Positions 32,231 to 40,806 of a stretch of DNA of 64,000 nucleotides are shown in pieces. This DNA is from Chania fonticola_B (lineage in GTDB: Bacteria; Pseudomonadota; Gammaproteobacteria; Enterobacterales; Enterobacteriaceae): NCBI RefSeq assembly GCF_048537545.1, contig NZ_CP183218.1; one strand, written 5' to 3'. Under the pieces are notes generated by a model, which saw only the letters and a list, made by a program, of their open reading frames with translations, was not told the origin of the DNA and searched no databases. Each line of letters starts with the position of its first letter. The first letter of the stretch is position 1. The translations under genes were made by a program, and so were the position numbers.

Positions 32231-34252
32231 ATGCGTGATTACCCCAACCTGCTTGCGCCGCTGGATCTCGGCTTCACTACCCTGAAAAACCGGGTGCTGA
32301 TGGGATCGATGCACACCGGCCTGGAAGAACTGCCTGATGGCCCCGAGCGTATGGCGGCATTCTATGCCGAGCGGGCCGCTGCCGGTGTCGCCCTGATCGT
32401 GACCGGCGGTATTGCCCCTAATGAGAAAGGCGTGGTGTATCGTGGAGCATCGGTTCTGAACCAGCCACAGCAGGTTGCCCATCACCGGATCGTGACTGAG
32501 GCAGTCCATCAGGCTGGGGGCAAGATTGCCCTGCAAATCCTGCATACCGGGCGCTATAGCTATCAGCCCCAGCCGGTAGCCCCTTCCGCACTGCAAGCAC
32601 CGATTAACCCATTCAGCCCAGCAGCACTTACCCATCAAGAGGTCGAACAGACTATTGCCGACTTCGCCAACTGCGCGGCTTTGGCTCAGCAGGCTGGCTA
32701 TGACGGCGTGGAAGTCATGGGGTCTGAAGGTTATCTGATTAACCAGTTCCTGGTGTCTCGTACCAACCAGCGCATCGACCAATGGGGCGGCAGCTTCAGC
32801 AACCGCATGCGTTTCGCCGTGGAAATTGTGCGGGCCGTGCGCGAGGCAACCGGGCCAGAATTTATTCTGATCTACCGCCTGTCGATGCTCGATCTGGTGG
32901 AGGATGGCTCCAGCTGGCAGGAGATCGAACAGCTTGCCGTGGCGATTGAACAGGCTGGCGCAACGCTGATCAACACCGGCATCGGCTGGCACGAAGCACG
33001 TATTCCCACCATCGCCACCATGGTGCCGCGCGCCGGGTTCAGTTGGGTGACGCGCAAGCTGATGGGCAAAGTGAAGATCCCGCTGATCACCACCAACCGC
33101 ATCAACGATCCGGCGGTGGCGGAACAGGTGTTGGCCGATGGTTGTGCCGACATGGTGTCCATGGCACGCCCGTTCCTGGCGGATGCGGCGTTCGTGCAGA
33201 AGGCCGCAGAAGGCCGTGCGGACGAAATCAACACCTGCATCGGCTGCAATCAGGCCTGTCTGGATCAGATTTTCGATCACAAGCTCACTTCCTGCCTGGT
33301 CAACCCTCGCGCCTGTCGCGAAACCGAAATGCCATTGATCGCCACGGCAACGCCTAAAAAATTGGCCGTGGTGGGGGCCGGGCCAGCCGGGTTGGCGTTT
33401 GCCACCACCGCCGCCAGCCGTGGGCATCAGGTAACCCTGTTTGACGCCGCCGAGCAGATCGGTGGCCAATTCAATATCGCCAAGCAAATCCCCGGCAAGG
33501 AGGAGTTTCACCAGACGTTGCGCTATTTCCGCCGTCAGTTGGCGCTCAATAAAGTGGAGCTGAAGCTGGGGCAGCAGGTGCAACCGCAGGATCTGGCGGA
33601 TTTCGATGAGGTGATCCTGGCCTGTGGCATCGTGCCGCGTATGCCAGCCATTGCGGGCATCGAGCACGCCAAGGTGGTGAACTATCTCGATGTTTTACGC
33701 GATAAAAAGCCGGTTGGGCAACGGGTCGCCATCATCGGGGCCGGGGGAATTGGCTTCGACGTCGCCGAATACCTTAGCCAGCACGGCACCTCCAGTAGCC
33801 TGGATCCGGCAGCGTTTAACCGCGAATGGGGGATCGATTCGCAGCTCGAGCAGCGCGGGGGCCTCAGCCCTCAAGGGCCGGAAGTGCCAGCCTCACCACG
33901 CCAGATATTCCTGTTGCAACGCAAAACCAGCAAGGTAGGTGAAGGGCTGGGTAAAACCACCGGTTGGATCCATCGCACCAGCCTGGCGGTACGTGGCGTG
34001 AAAATGCTCAATAGCGTGAGCTATCAACGCATTGACGATGAAGGGCTGCATATCCTGCGCGCCGAGCAGGAAAGCTGCTTGCCGGTGGATACGGTGGTGA
34101 TTTGTGCTGGGCAGGAACCGCGCCGTGAATTGCAGCAACCGCTGCTGGAGATGGGGAAAACGGTGCATCTGATTGGCGGTGCCGACGTGGCCGCCGAGCT
34201 GGATGCCCGCCGCGCTATCGATCAGGGCACGCGGTTGGCAATGGCTCTGTAA
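32231..34252 (+). CDS. fadH: 2,4-dienoyl-CoA reductase (NADPH)
   Basis: A 673-residue protein (E. coli FadH has 672). The N-terminal TIM barrel binds FMN (LKNRVLMGSMHTGLEE at about 17-32, and the active-site region GYDGVEVMGSEGYLINQFL at about 156-174). A Cys cluster INTCIGCNQACLD plus a fourth Cys in TSCLVNPRAC carries the 4Fe-4S centre (about 333-360). The C-terminal half has two dinucleotide folds: VVGAGPAGLAFA (FAD) and IIGAGGIGFDVAEYL (NADPH). It removes the double bonds of polyunsaturated fatty acids during beta-oxidation. ATG 32231 has GGAG 8 nt upstream. It is monocistronic and convergent with rlmG. Confidence 0.95.
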   Translation: MRDYPNLLAPLDLGFTTLKNRVLMGSMHTGLEELPDGPERMAAFYAERAAAGVALIVTGGIAPNEKGVVYRGASVLNQPQQVAHHRIVTEAVHQAGGKIALQILHTGRYSYQPQPVAPSALQAPINPFSPAALTHQEVEQTIADFANCAALAQQAGYDGVEVMGSEGYLINQFLVSRTNQRIDQWGGSFSNRMRFAVEIVRAVREATGPEFILIYRLSMLDLVEDGSSWQEIEQLAVAIEQAGATLINTGIGWHEARIPTIATMVPRAGFSWVTRKLMGKVKIPLITTNRINDPAVAEQVLADGCADMVSMARPFLADAAFVQKAAEGRADEINTCIGCNQACLDQIFDHKLTSCLVNPRACRETEMPLIATATPKKLAVVGAGPAGLAFATTAASRGHQVTLFDAAEQIGGQFNIAKQIPGKEEFHQTLRYFRRQLALNKVELKLGQQVQPQDLADFDEVILACGIVPRMPAIAGIEHAKVVNYLDVLRDKKPVGQRVAIIGAGGIGFDVAEYLSQHGTSSSLDPAAFNREWGIDSQLEQRGGLSPQGPEVPASPRQIFLLQRKTSKVGEGLGKTTGWIHRTSLAVRGVKMLNSVSYQRIDDEGLHILRAEQESCLPVDTVVICAGQEPRRELQQPLLEMGKTVHLIGGADVAAELDARRAIDQGTRLAMAL

Positions 34253-34266
34253 CCCATTGATTAGAC

Positions 34267-34289
34267 GGGCGCAGTATAATGCTGCGCCC
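34267..34289. terminator. Hairpin between convergent fadH and rlmG
   Basis: GGGCGCAG and CTGCGCCC form an 8-bp GC-rich stem around TATAATG. It lies 15 nt after fadH and 6 nt after rlmG on the other strand. No strong T tract follows on either side, so termination is probable rather than certain. Confidence 0.5.
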
Positions 34290-34294
34290 CTACA

Positions 34295-35434
34295 TCAATA
34301 GCGCGCGCCAGACTTGACCGCTTTGAGGATCAAGAACTTCTGGTTGGAGGCCACGGTGGTGCAGTTGCCGAATAAACGCCTCAGCTTCTGGTAGTAATCC
34401 AGATGGCGGTTGCCCACGATCCACAGCTCACCACCTACTTGCAGGCAGCGCTTGGCGTCGCAGAACATCTGCCAGGCGGTGTGATCGGTGATCGCATGCT
34501 GCTGATGGAACGGTGGATTGCACAGTACCGCCTGCAGGCTTTCACGCTCAATGCCCGCCAGCGAGTTGTTCACTTCAAACTGACAGCGATCCATCTCTTG
34601 CGGCAGGTTGTGTGCCACGTTCAGTTCACTGGACGCCACCGCCATGTAAGACTCATCGACGAAGGTCATCTGCGCTTGCGGGTTTTGCACCAAAGCTCGC
34701 ATCCCGATAATGCCGTTGCCACAGCCGAGATCGACAATATGGCCCTGCAAATCCTTCGGCAGATTTTCCAGGAACAGGCGTGCGCCAATATCCAGGCTAC
34801 CGCGTGAGAACACGTTGGCATGGTTGTGGATCAGCCAGTCCGTGCCATCGAGCAGCCAGTCGGTGGTTGCCGGCGCTGCCGGTGGCACGATGTCAGCGAC
34901 CTGGCAATAAATCAGGCGGGCCTTTTTCCAGGCCAGGCTGGTGCGGGTTGGGCCTAGCACCCGCTCAAACACTTGCATGGTCGAGGTATGCACGTCACGC
35001 GCTTTGGCACCCGCCACGATCAGCGTATCGGGTGCCACCACGTCACGCAGGGCACGTAATTGCTGCTCCAGCAGCGCCAGCGCTTTCGGGATGCGGATCA
35101 ATACCACCGCCGGGTTGGCAGGCAGTTCGGCCAGGCTGTCTTGCAAGGTGACCTGCTCAACATCGAGCTCATTGAGCTTGAGGTTATGGCGCGTCGCCAA
35201 CTGGCTCATGTATGAATCGCTGATGCTGTAAGGCTTATAACCATGCAGAGCACAAGCCAACGTGCCAAAGTTGTCGTTGAAAATCAGTACCGGGCGTTCA
35301 CCGATATCGACATTTTCCAACTGTTGCAGCAGATATTCGTCCGCCGCTTCCCACGCCTGCAGCTGGGTGGCTTCTTCCTGTTGGGGATAACGCTCCAGCT
35401 CAAGTTGCTGTGTTCCCAGATCGAGTTGGCTCAT
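34295..35434 (-). CDS. rlmG: 23S rRNA (guanine-1835-N2) methyltransferase
   Basis: A 379-residue protein with two methyltransferase-like domains, as in E. coli RlmG (YgjO). The C-terminal active domain has HIVDLGCGNGIIGMRALVQ (SAM motif I, about 232-250), the FVDES loop (about 260) and the catalytic AVLCNPPFHQQHA (NPPF at about 311-314). The N-terminal degenerate domain (FNDNFGTLACALHG) helps RNA binding. It methylates G1835 in helix 62-67 of 23S rRNA. The ATG has AGGAGGGG just upstream. Neighbours fadH, ygjP and ygjR are in E. coli order. Confidence 0.95.
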   Translation of the reverse strand: MSQLDLGTQQLELERYPQQEEATQLQAWEAADEYLLQQLENVDIGERPVLIFNDNFGTLACALHGYKPYSISDSYMSQLATRHNLKLNELDVEQVTLQDSLAELPANPAVVLIRIPKALALLEQQLRALRDVVAPDTLIVAGAKARDVHTSTMQVFERVLGPTRTSLAWKKARLIYCQVADIVPPAAPATTDWLLDGTDWLIHNHANVFSRGSLDIGARLFLENLPKDLQGHIVDLGCGNGIIGMRALVQNPQAQMTFVDESYMAVASSELNVAHNLPQEMDRCQFEVNNSLAGIERESLQAVLCNPPFHQQHAITDHTAWQMFCDAKRCLQVGGELWIVGNRHLDYYQKLRRLFGNCTTVASNQKFLILKAVKSGARY

Positions 35435-35583
35435 TGCCCCTCCTGAATAGTAAATTTGGGCTGTTTATCCCCTAAAAACGCTCGGCAGTAAAATGTTTTT
35501 TGGGATTAATTACCCTTTAAGGGATTTGAGCAAGAAAACGTCATACAATGCTCACCCCGGTTTACCACTGAATACTGAATAAC

Positions 35584-36090
35584 ATGTCTGAACTGAGCTA
35601 CCTGCAAGGCTACCCCGATCATCTGCAAATGCAGGTGCAACAACTCATCCAGCAACAGCGTCTGGGCGAGGTTTTGTTGCAACGCTATCCGCAGGTTCAT
35701 GGCTGCACCACCGACAAATCGCTTTATCAGTTTACCGTCGATCTGAAAAATCAGTATCTGCGTAATGCTCAACCACTAAGCAAGGTGGCCTACGACAGCA
35801 AAATCCAGGTGATGAAGCACGCCTTGGGGCTGCATACCGCCATTTCCCGGGTGCAAGGTGGCAAGCTGAAAGCCAAAGCCGAGATCCGCGTGGCGACGGT
35901 GTTTAAAAATGCCCCGGAACCTTTCCTGCGCATGATCGTGGTCCACGAATTAGCGCACCTGAAAGAGAAAGACCACAACAAGGCGTTTTACAGCCTTTGC
36001 TGCCATATGGAACCCAGCTATCACCAGTTGGAGTTTGATACCCGTCTGTATCTGACCCATCTCTCCTTGTTTGGTGAACTCTATGAATAA
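35584..36090 (+). CDS. ygjP: YgjP-like zinc metallopeptidase domain protein
   Basis: A 168-residue protein. The motif VVHELAHLKEKDHNKAFY (about 120-137) gives HExxH and a third His a few residues later, the zinc-binding pattern of the YgjP/WLM-like metallopeptidase family. The N-terminal part includes SYLQGYPDHLQMQVQQLIQQQRLGEVLLQRYP. The biological substrate is unknown. The ATG is at 35584. It lies divergent to rlmG and 89 nt before ygjR. Confidence 0.88.
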   Translation: MSELSYLQGYPDHLQMQVQQLIQQQRLGEVLLQRYPQVHGCTTDKSLYQFTVDLKNQYLRNAQPLSKVAYDSKIQVMKHALGLHTAISRVQGGKLKAKAEIRVATVFKNAPEPFLRMIVVHELAHLKEKDHNKAFYSLCCHMEPSYHQLEFDTRLYLTHLSLFGELYE

Positions 36091-36179
36091 TCAGCCTTTT
36101 TAAGCAAATATTCGCCTAATCTTTGCGGCGTGATAATCTGGTCCCCTGAGCTATCTTCCTGTGGAAACTGGAGTCACCC

Positions 36180-37160
36180 ATGATTCGCTTTGCTGTTGTC
36201 GGCACCAACTGGATCACCGAACGTTTTATCGATGCGGCTCACGAAAGCGGCAAGATGAGGCTGACCGCCATCTATTCGCGTAAGCTCGAACAAGCGCAGG
36301 CCTTTGGCGCCAACTATCCGGTCGAACACTTCTTTGACTCGCTGGAAGCGCTGGCGCAATCCGACGTGATTGATGCGGTATATATTGCCAGCCCCAACTC
36401 TCTGCACTGCCAACAATCTCTGCTATTCCTCAGCCATAAAAAACACGTGATTTGCGAGAAGCCGCTGGCGTCAAATCTGCGCGAAGTGGAACAACTGGTG
36501 GCCTGCGCACGGGAACATCAGGTAGTGCTGTTTGAAGCGTTCAAAAGCGCCCACTTGCCCAATTTTCTTATCCTGCAACAGGCATTGCCGAAGATTGGCA
36601 AACTGCGTAAGGCATTTATCAACTATTGCCAATACTCCTCTCGCTATCCCCGTTACCTGGCCGGTGAAAATCCAAACACCTTCAATCCACACTTTTCCAA
36701 CGGCTCGATCATGGACATTGGCTATTACTGCGTGGCCAGCACCGTGGCGCTGTTTGGTGCACCGCAGTCGGTATTGGCTAGCGCAACATTGCTCGATACC
36801 GGGGTCGATGCCCACGGCAGCGTGTGCCTGAACTATGGTGACTTTGACGTGGTGATCAGCCATTCCAAGGTCAGCAACTCTGACATTCCGAGTGAGATCC
36901 AGGGCGAAGAAGGTACGCTGGTGATCGAAAAAATCTCCGAAGCCCAAGGCGTGGTGCTGACGCCGCGCGGCGAAAATAGCCAGGTGCTGACCCAGCCACA
37001 ACACATCAATACCATGCTGTATGAAGCGCAAGTGTTTGCCGAACTGGTGGAAAAACGGCAGGTCGAGCATGAGGGCCTGGAAAATTCCCTGATCGTCGCC
37101 AGCCTGCTGACGGAGATCCGCCGCCAGACCGGCGTAGTGTTCCCCGCTGACGGAGAATGA
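36180..37160 (+). CDS. ygjR: Gfo/Idh/MocA-family oxidoreductase YgjR
   Basis: A 326-residue NAD(P)-dependent oxidoreductase. The Rossmann motif is FAVVGTNWITERFI (about 3-16), followed by IYSRKLEQA, the cofactor contact AVYIASPNSLHCQQSL (about 66-81) and the conserved HVICEKPLA (about 91-99, Glu-Lys-Pro). The C-terminal substrate domain contains GSIMDIGYYCVAST with the typical Asp-Ile-Gly-x-Tyr. The substrate is probably a sugar or polyol, unproven. It ends one base before the next gene, so the two are likely co-transcribed. Confidence 0.9.
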   Translation: MIRFAVVGTNWITERFIDAAHESGKMRLTAIYSRKLEQAQAFGANYPVEHFFDSLEALAQSDVIDAVYIASPNSLHCQQSLLFLSHKKHVICEKPLASNLREVEQLVACAREHQVVLFEAFKSAHLPNFLILQQALPKIGKLRKAFINYCQYSSRYPRYLAGENPNTFNPHFSNGSIMDIGYYCVASTVALFGAPQSVLASATLLDTGVDAHGSVCLNYGDFDVVISHSKVSNSDIPSEIQGEEGTLVIEKISEAQGVVLTPRGENSQVLTQPQHINTMLYEAQVFAELVEKRQVEHEGLENSLIVASLLTEIRRQTGVVFPADGE

Positions 37161-37161
37161 G

Positions 37162-37899
37162 ATGAAACCGCTGTTGTTGATGCAAACCGGTGATGCACCG
37201 CAGATGATCCAGCAGGAGCAGGCCAACTTTGAGCAGATGTTCCTGCGACAGGGGAATATCGCCGCAGATCGAGTACATATCGTGCACGTTCTCGCCGGCG
37301 AGACGCCATTGCCTCCGGAAGATTACTGCGGCGTGGTGATCACCGGTTCAGCCGCGATGGTGACCGAACGGCTTCCCTGGAGCGAACGGGCGGCAGAATG
37401 GTTGCGCCAGGCAATGCAAATCAATCTGCCGATCTTTGGCGTGTGCTACGGCCACCAGCTTCTGGCTTATGCGCTGGGCGGCGAGGTGGGCTACCACCCG
37501 CAGGGCATGGAGGTTGGCACTCTCGAGATCGAGTTATTACCCGCTGCCCGCTCAGATAAGCGTCTGGCTTCCCTGCCTGCGCGCTTCAACGTGAACCTGA
37601 TCCATGCGCAAAGCGTACTAACGCCGCCGCCAGGGGCTGAAGTGCTGGCCCGCTCGCAACAGGACGCCTGCCAAATCCTGCGTTACGGCGATAACGCTCT
37701 GACCACCCAGTTCCACCCGGAGTTTAACGGGGCGATCATGCAGCGCTACCTGAGCTGGCTCAGCGAGTTGGAACCGGCCAAACAGCAAATTTATCAGCTT
37801 AAACAACAACAGGTTAGCGATACCCCGTTCAGCCAACTGTTGCTGCAGGACTTTGTCGCCAGCCTCGGGGCCCAGCAGCCATTGGCCGGGGTCGGTTGA
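37162..37899 (+). CDS. Class I glutamine amidotransferase-like protein (GMP synthase-like)
   Basis: A 245-residue class I GATase. The nucleophile elbow is FGVCYGHQLLAYALGG (about 93-108, Cys in GVCYGHQ), and His-Glu are in TQFHPEFNG (about 190-198). An early oxyanion segment VVITGSAAMVTERLPW is present. It lacks any synthetase partner domain, so it resembles YfeJ-type stand-alone GATases that may act as gamma-glutamyl hydrolases. It starts 2 nt after ygjR stops. In E. coli the alx gene with its pH-sensing leader lies in this part of the map; here neither is seen. Confidence 0.85.
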   Translation: MKPLLLMQTGDAPQMIQQEQANFEQMFLRQGNIAADRVHIVHVLAGETPLPPEDYCGVVITGSAAMVTERLPWSERAAEWLRQAMQINLPIFGVCYGHQLLAYALGGEVGYHPQGMEVGTLEIELLPAARSDKRLASLPARFNVNLIHAQSVLTPPPGAEVLARSQQDACQILRYGDNALTTQFHPEFNGAIMQRYLSWLSELEPAKQQIYQLKQQQVSDTPFSQLLLQDFVASLGAQQPLAGVG

Positions 37900-37923
37900 G
37901 GTTAGTCACCATAATCTGTTATC

Positions 37924-37942
37924 CGGGGCGCTAGACGCCCCG
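37924..37942 (+). terminator. Hairpin after the ygjR-GATase unit
   Basis: CGGGGCG and CGCCCCG form a 7-bp stem around CTAGA, followed by CGATTATTTGG. The tract is only partly T-rich, so this is a probable terminator. Confidence 0.5.
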
Positions 37943-38192
37943 CGATTATTTGGCAAATAGCCATAAACGCCAAATGTTATGACGATCACACAAATGTAAA
38001 CAGCATGTTATCAATCATTGATCCATGCAGGTAATTTCATCTTCTCCCCTTTCCAAGATCCCCCGTTTACTGAATACTGGCATGGCAAACATACTTAGTT
38101 ACAGATATGACGATAAGTTGCCCGGCCACGTTTCAGCCGAGGCGCAGCAATCTGTACATCACATTCTCAGGGAGCGGAAACGCAAGCGCATC

Positions 38193-39428
38193 ATGAATAA
38201 ACTATTACGACGCATCACTCAGGGCAGCCTGGTTAAACAAATATTGATCGGCCTGGTAGCGGGCATTGTGGTGGCACTGGTTTCGCCAGCCGCAGCAGCA
38301 GCCGTTGGCCTGCTCGGCTCGCTGTTCGTTGGCGCGCTGAAGGCGGTGGCACCGCTGCTGGTACTGGTGTTGGTCATGGCCTCCATTGCCAACCATAAGC
38401 AGGGCCAAAAAACCAATATCCGCCCCATCCTGTTCCTCTACCTGCTGGGTACCTTTGCCGCCGCGCTGACCGCCGTGGTGATCAGCTTTATTTTCCCCTC
38501 AACGCTGGCGCTGGCCGTGGGCACCACCGACATCAATCCGCCGGGTGGCATCGTTGAAGTGCTCAAAGGCTTGCTGATGAGCGTGGTGGCGAACCCATTC
38601 CATGCGCTGATCAACGCCAACTATATCGGCATCCTGGCCTGGGCCGTGGGTCTGGGGCTGGCGCTGCGCCATGCCTCTGATAACACCAAATCGTTAATCA
38701 CCGATATGTCCCATGCCGTGACTATGGTGGTTCGTGCGGTGATCCGCTTTGCGCCGCTGGGTATCTTTGGCCTGGTGGCATCGACCCTGGCCGATACCGG
38801 CTTCAGCGCACTGTGGGGCTATGCTCAACTACTGTTCGTGCTGATCGGCTGTATGCTGCTGGTGGCGTTGGTGCTGAACCCGCTGATCGTTTACTGGAAG
38901 ATCCGCCGTAATCCTTATCCACTGGTGTTCACCTGCCTGCGCGAAAGCGGCGTTACCGCCTTCTTTACCCGCAGCTCCGCAGCCAACATTCCGGTGAATA
39001 TGGAACTGAGCAGAAAGCTGAATCTGAACGAAGATACCTATTCGGTTTCTATTCCGTTAGGGGCGACCATCAACATGGCCGGTGCCGCGATCACCATCAC
39101 CGTGTTGACGCTGGCGGCGGTTCATACGCTGGGCATTCCTGTAGATGTGCCGACTGCACTGCTGCTGAGCGTGGTTGCGGCGATCTGCGCCTGTGGGGCT
39201 TCCGGCGTGGCCGGTGGTTCACTGCTGTTGATCCCGCTGGCTTGCAACATGTTCGGTATTCCCAATGAAATTGCAATGCAGGTCGTTGCCGTCGGCTTTA
39301 TCATCGGCGTACTGCAGGACTCGGCTGAAACCGCGCTCAACTCCTCTACCGACGTGCTGTTTACCGCAGCGGCCTGTCAGGCAGAAGACCAGCGTTTGGC
39401 CAATGAAGATCCGCTGAAAGTTCGCTAA
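38193..39428 (+). CDS. sstT: Serine/threonine:sodium symporter
   Basis: A 411-residue dicarboxylate/amino acid:cation symporter close to E. coli SstT (414). The signature regions are FFTRSSAANIPVNMELSRKLN (about 260-280), SIPLGATINMAGAAITITVLTLAAV and the hairpin CGASGVAGGSLLLIPLACNMFGI, followed by VGFIIGVLQDSAETALNSSTDVLF. It imports serine and threonine with sodium. The frame is open to 38025, but ATG 38193 matches the known start MNKLLRRI; the ribosome site is weak (GGGAG is 17 nt away). The 290 nt upstream hold no other gene. Confidence 0.93.
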   Translation: MNKLLRRITQGSLVKQILIGLVAGIVVALVSPAAAAAVGLLGSLFVGALKAVAPLLVLVLVMASIANHKQGQKTNIRPILFLYLLGTFAAALTAVVISFIFPSTLALAVGTTDINPPGGIVEVLKGLLMSVVANPFHALINANYIGILAWAVGLGLALRHASDNTKSLITDMSHAVTMVVRAVIRFAPLGIFGLVASTLADTGFSALWGYAQLLFVLIGCMLLVALVLNPLIVYWKIRRNPYPLVFTCLRESGVTAFFTRSSAANIPVNMELSRKLNLNEDTYSVSIPLGATINMAGAAITITVLTLAAVHTLGIPVDVPTALLLSVVAAICACGASGVAGGSLLLIPLACNMFGIPNEIAMQVVAVGFIIGVLQDSAETALNSSTDVLFTAAACQAEDQRLANEDPLKVR

Positions 39429-39455
39429 GTCCCCTCACCCCAACCCTTATGTCTT

Positions 39456-39483
39456 GATCTTCTCCGCCTTAGCGGAGAAGATC
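39456..39483. repeat. Perfect 12-bp stem after sstT
   Basis: GATCTTCTCCGC and GCGGAGAAGATC form a perfect 12-bp stem around CTTA. No T tract follows. It may help end sstT transcription or belong to another palindromic repeat class. It lies between a fragment CCCCTCACCCCAACCCTT (39431-39448) and composite repeat 2. Confidence 0.6.
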
Positions 39484-39528
39484 CCCGACTGATCATCGGG
39501 AGATAGCCGGTGAGCTCCCCCTAACCCT

Positions 39529-39674
39529 AGTGCCTATGAGCCCGTGGGAGAGATTGTGCCCCGGCTGTCTATTTCCCTGTCGCCTTGTAGACCGAACGGT
39601 ATCCTGTGCCTATGAGCACCTACATATAAGGATGGTCCGGCGATAAATTTCAGACATGGCTATGGAGTGCCATA
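39529..39674 (+). ncRNA. Candidate bridge RNA region of the IS110 element
   Basis: This 146-nt non-coding leader is where IS110-group elements encode the bridge RNA. GTGGGAGAG (39544-39552) is exactly complementary to the top strand of the right target plus core (CTCTCCCAC at 40650-40658), as a right target guide would be. ACGGTATC (39596-39603) equals the right end of the element plus the first core base, as a left donor guide would. I could not find convincing left-target or right-donor guides. A 12-nt copy of the left end (GTGCCTATGAGC) recurs at 39606-39617. Confidence 0.45.
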
Positions 39675-40634
39675 ATGCGTAGAACCCCTGTCGGCGTTGA
39701 TATCGCTAAACACAAATTTGATGTCGCCGTACTGCTGGACAATCAGAAGTATAAAACCAAAAAGTTTGCCAATACCCCTTCTGGATGCCGCGAGTTCGCA
39801 GCCTGGTTGAGCCGCTTTGGCGACTGTCATGTCTGTATGGAAGCCACCGGGAGCTACAGCACGGAACTGGCCACTTATCTGGCAGACAACAACTACCACG
39901 TCAGTCTGATGAACCCGGCGTGTATCCATTCCTTCGGCAATACAGAACTGGCCCGGAACAAAACGGACAAAAGCGATGCAGCGATGATAGCCCGCTACTG
40001 CGCACTGCATCAGCCTGCCCCGTGGTTCCCAGCCCCGTTGAGCGAGCGCCAGTTGACCGCGTTGGTCAGGCATCTTAAGAACCTGGAAGAGATGCGTCAG
40101 ATGGAAGAAAATCGCCTGGAGGTGGCCGAAGCAGTCATCGTCCCTTCACTCAATGAGCACATCGCCACGTTGGATGAACTGATACGAGAAACGAAAAAGA
40201 AAATCAGTCAGCACATCGATGATAACCCTGACCTGAAACGGGACAGCGAGTTGCTAAAAAGTATCCCTGGAGTGGGAGAGATGCTGAGCTCCAGCCTGCT
40301 GGCCTTCGCAGGAAACCTGCGTCGGTTCACCAGCAGCAAGGCCCTGGTAGCGTACGCAGGACTGAATCCACAGCGATGTGAGTCGGGGATGTTTAAAGGG
40401 AAAAGCCGGTTATCGAAAGTGGGGCACGGTGAGCTGCGAAGTGCGTTATACATGCCCGCGGTAGTGGCAGGCCAATACAATGTTGTGGTTAAAGACTTAA
40501 CAGAAAGGCTGAAGTTGCGTGGGAAGTCGGGCAAAGAAAGAGTGTGTGCGGCGATGCGAAAGTTGCTGCAACTGGCCTATGGTGTGGTGAAATCAGGAAA
40601 GACATTTAATGCGGAAATACCGCTTGCCGGATAG
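39675..40634 (+). CDS. IS110-family transposase/recombinase (DEDD)
   Basis: A 319-residue protein. The N-terminal RuvC-like domain has Asp 9 (GVDIAKH), Glu 56 (CMEATGSY), Asp 98 and Asp 101 (RNKTDKSDAAMIARY), the DEDD set of IS110 enzymes. A central coiled segment follows (about 120-190). The C-terminal Tnp20 domain has SIPGVGEMLSSSLLA, then AYAGLNPQRCESGMFKGKSRLSKVGHGELRSALYMPA, with Ser 237 as the likely second catalytic nucleophile. ATG 39675 has GGAG 7 nt upstream. The gene is intact. IS110 recombinases with a bridge RNA choose target and donor by base pairing. Confidence 0.93.
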   Translation: MRRTPVGVDIAKHKFDVAVLLDNQKYKTKKFANTPSGCREFAAWLSRFGDCHVCMEATGSYSTELATYLADNNYHVSLMNPACIHSFGNTELARNKTDKSDAAMIARYCALHQPAPWFPAPLSERQLTALVRHLKNLEEMRQMEENRLEVAEAVIVPSLNEHIATLDELIRETKKKISQHIDDNPDLKRDSELLKSIPGVGEMLSSSLLAFAGNLRRFTSSKALVAYAGLNPQRCESGMFKGKSRLSKVGHGELRSALYMPAVVAGQYNVVVKDLTERLKLRGKSGKERVCAAMRKLLQLAYGVVKSGKTFNAEIPLAG

Positions 40635-40649
40635 CCGACAAGACGGTAT

Positions 40650-40806
40650 CTCTCCCACAGGGAGAGGGAGCTGTTAGTCCCTGCTCTTTTGCAAGTAGAA
40701 AGGCAATCTCAGCAAACTCGATCCCCCCTCATCCAATGAGTCACTACAATTTCAAATCCACTCGATCGGTCCCCTCTCCCTGTGGGAGAGGGTTAGGGTG
40801 AGGGGT
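40650..40806. repeat. Composite palindromic repeat 2 (right part after IS110)
   Basis: Begins CTCTCCCACAGGGAGAGGG with GAGCTGTTAGTCCCTGCTC, contains GGCAATCTCAGC, and closes with CGATCGGTCCCCTCTCC, the mirrored core and GGTTAGGGTGAGGGG. It is composite repeat 1 in the opposite orientation. Its last part is inside the ygjV reading frame (minus strand). Confidence 0.75.

Larger units (their letters stand above)
39529..40649 (+). mobile_element. IS110-family insertion sequence
   Basis: Removing 39529-40651 (element plus one CT) rebuilds CCCTAACC-CT-CTCCCACAGG, the consensus core of the window's palindromic repeat, so the ends are well defined. The dinucleotide CT stands at both borders (39527-39528 and 40650-40651), as expected for the core of IS110/IS621 recombination, and there are no long inverted repeats. 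The transposase starts 146 nt inside the left end and stops 15 nt before the right end, the layout of the IS110 group in which the bridge RNA lies upstream. Length is about 1.12 kb. Confidence 0.85.

Noticed and set aside
32168..33667. 499-residue open frame on the minus strand across fadH
   Set aside because: It runs antisense through the clearly conserved FadH FMN and Fe-S motifs, is rich in His and Gln with no known domain, and has no ribosome site. It is a shadow of a GC-skewed coding gene.
39605..39674. Alternative left end of the IS110 element at 39605
   Set aside because: Only the border at 39529 restores the palindromic repeat perfectly with a CT on both sides.
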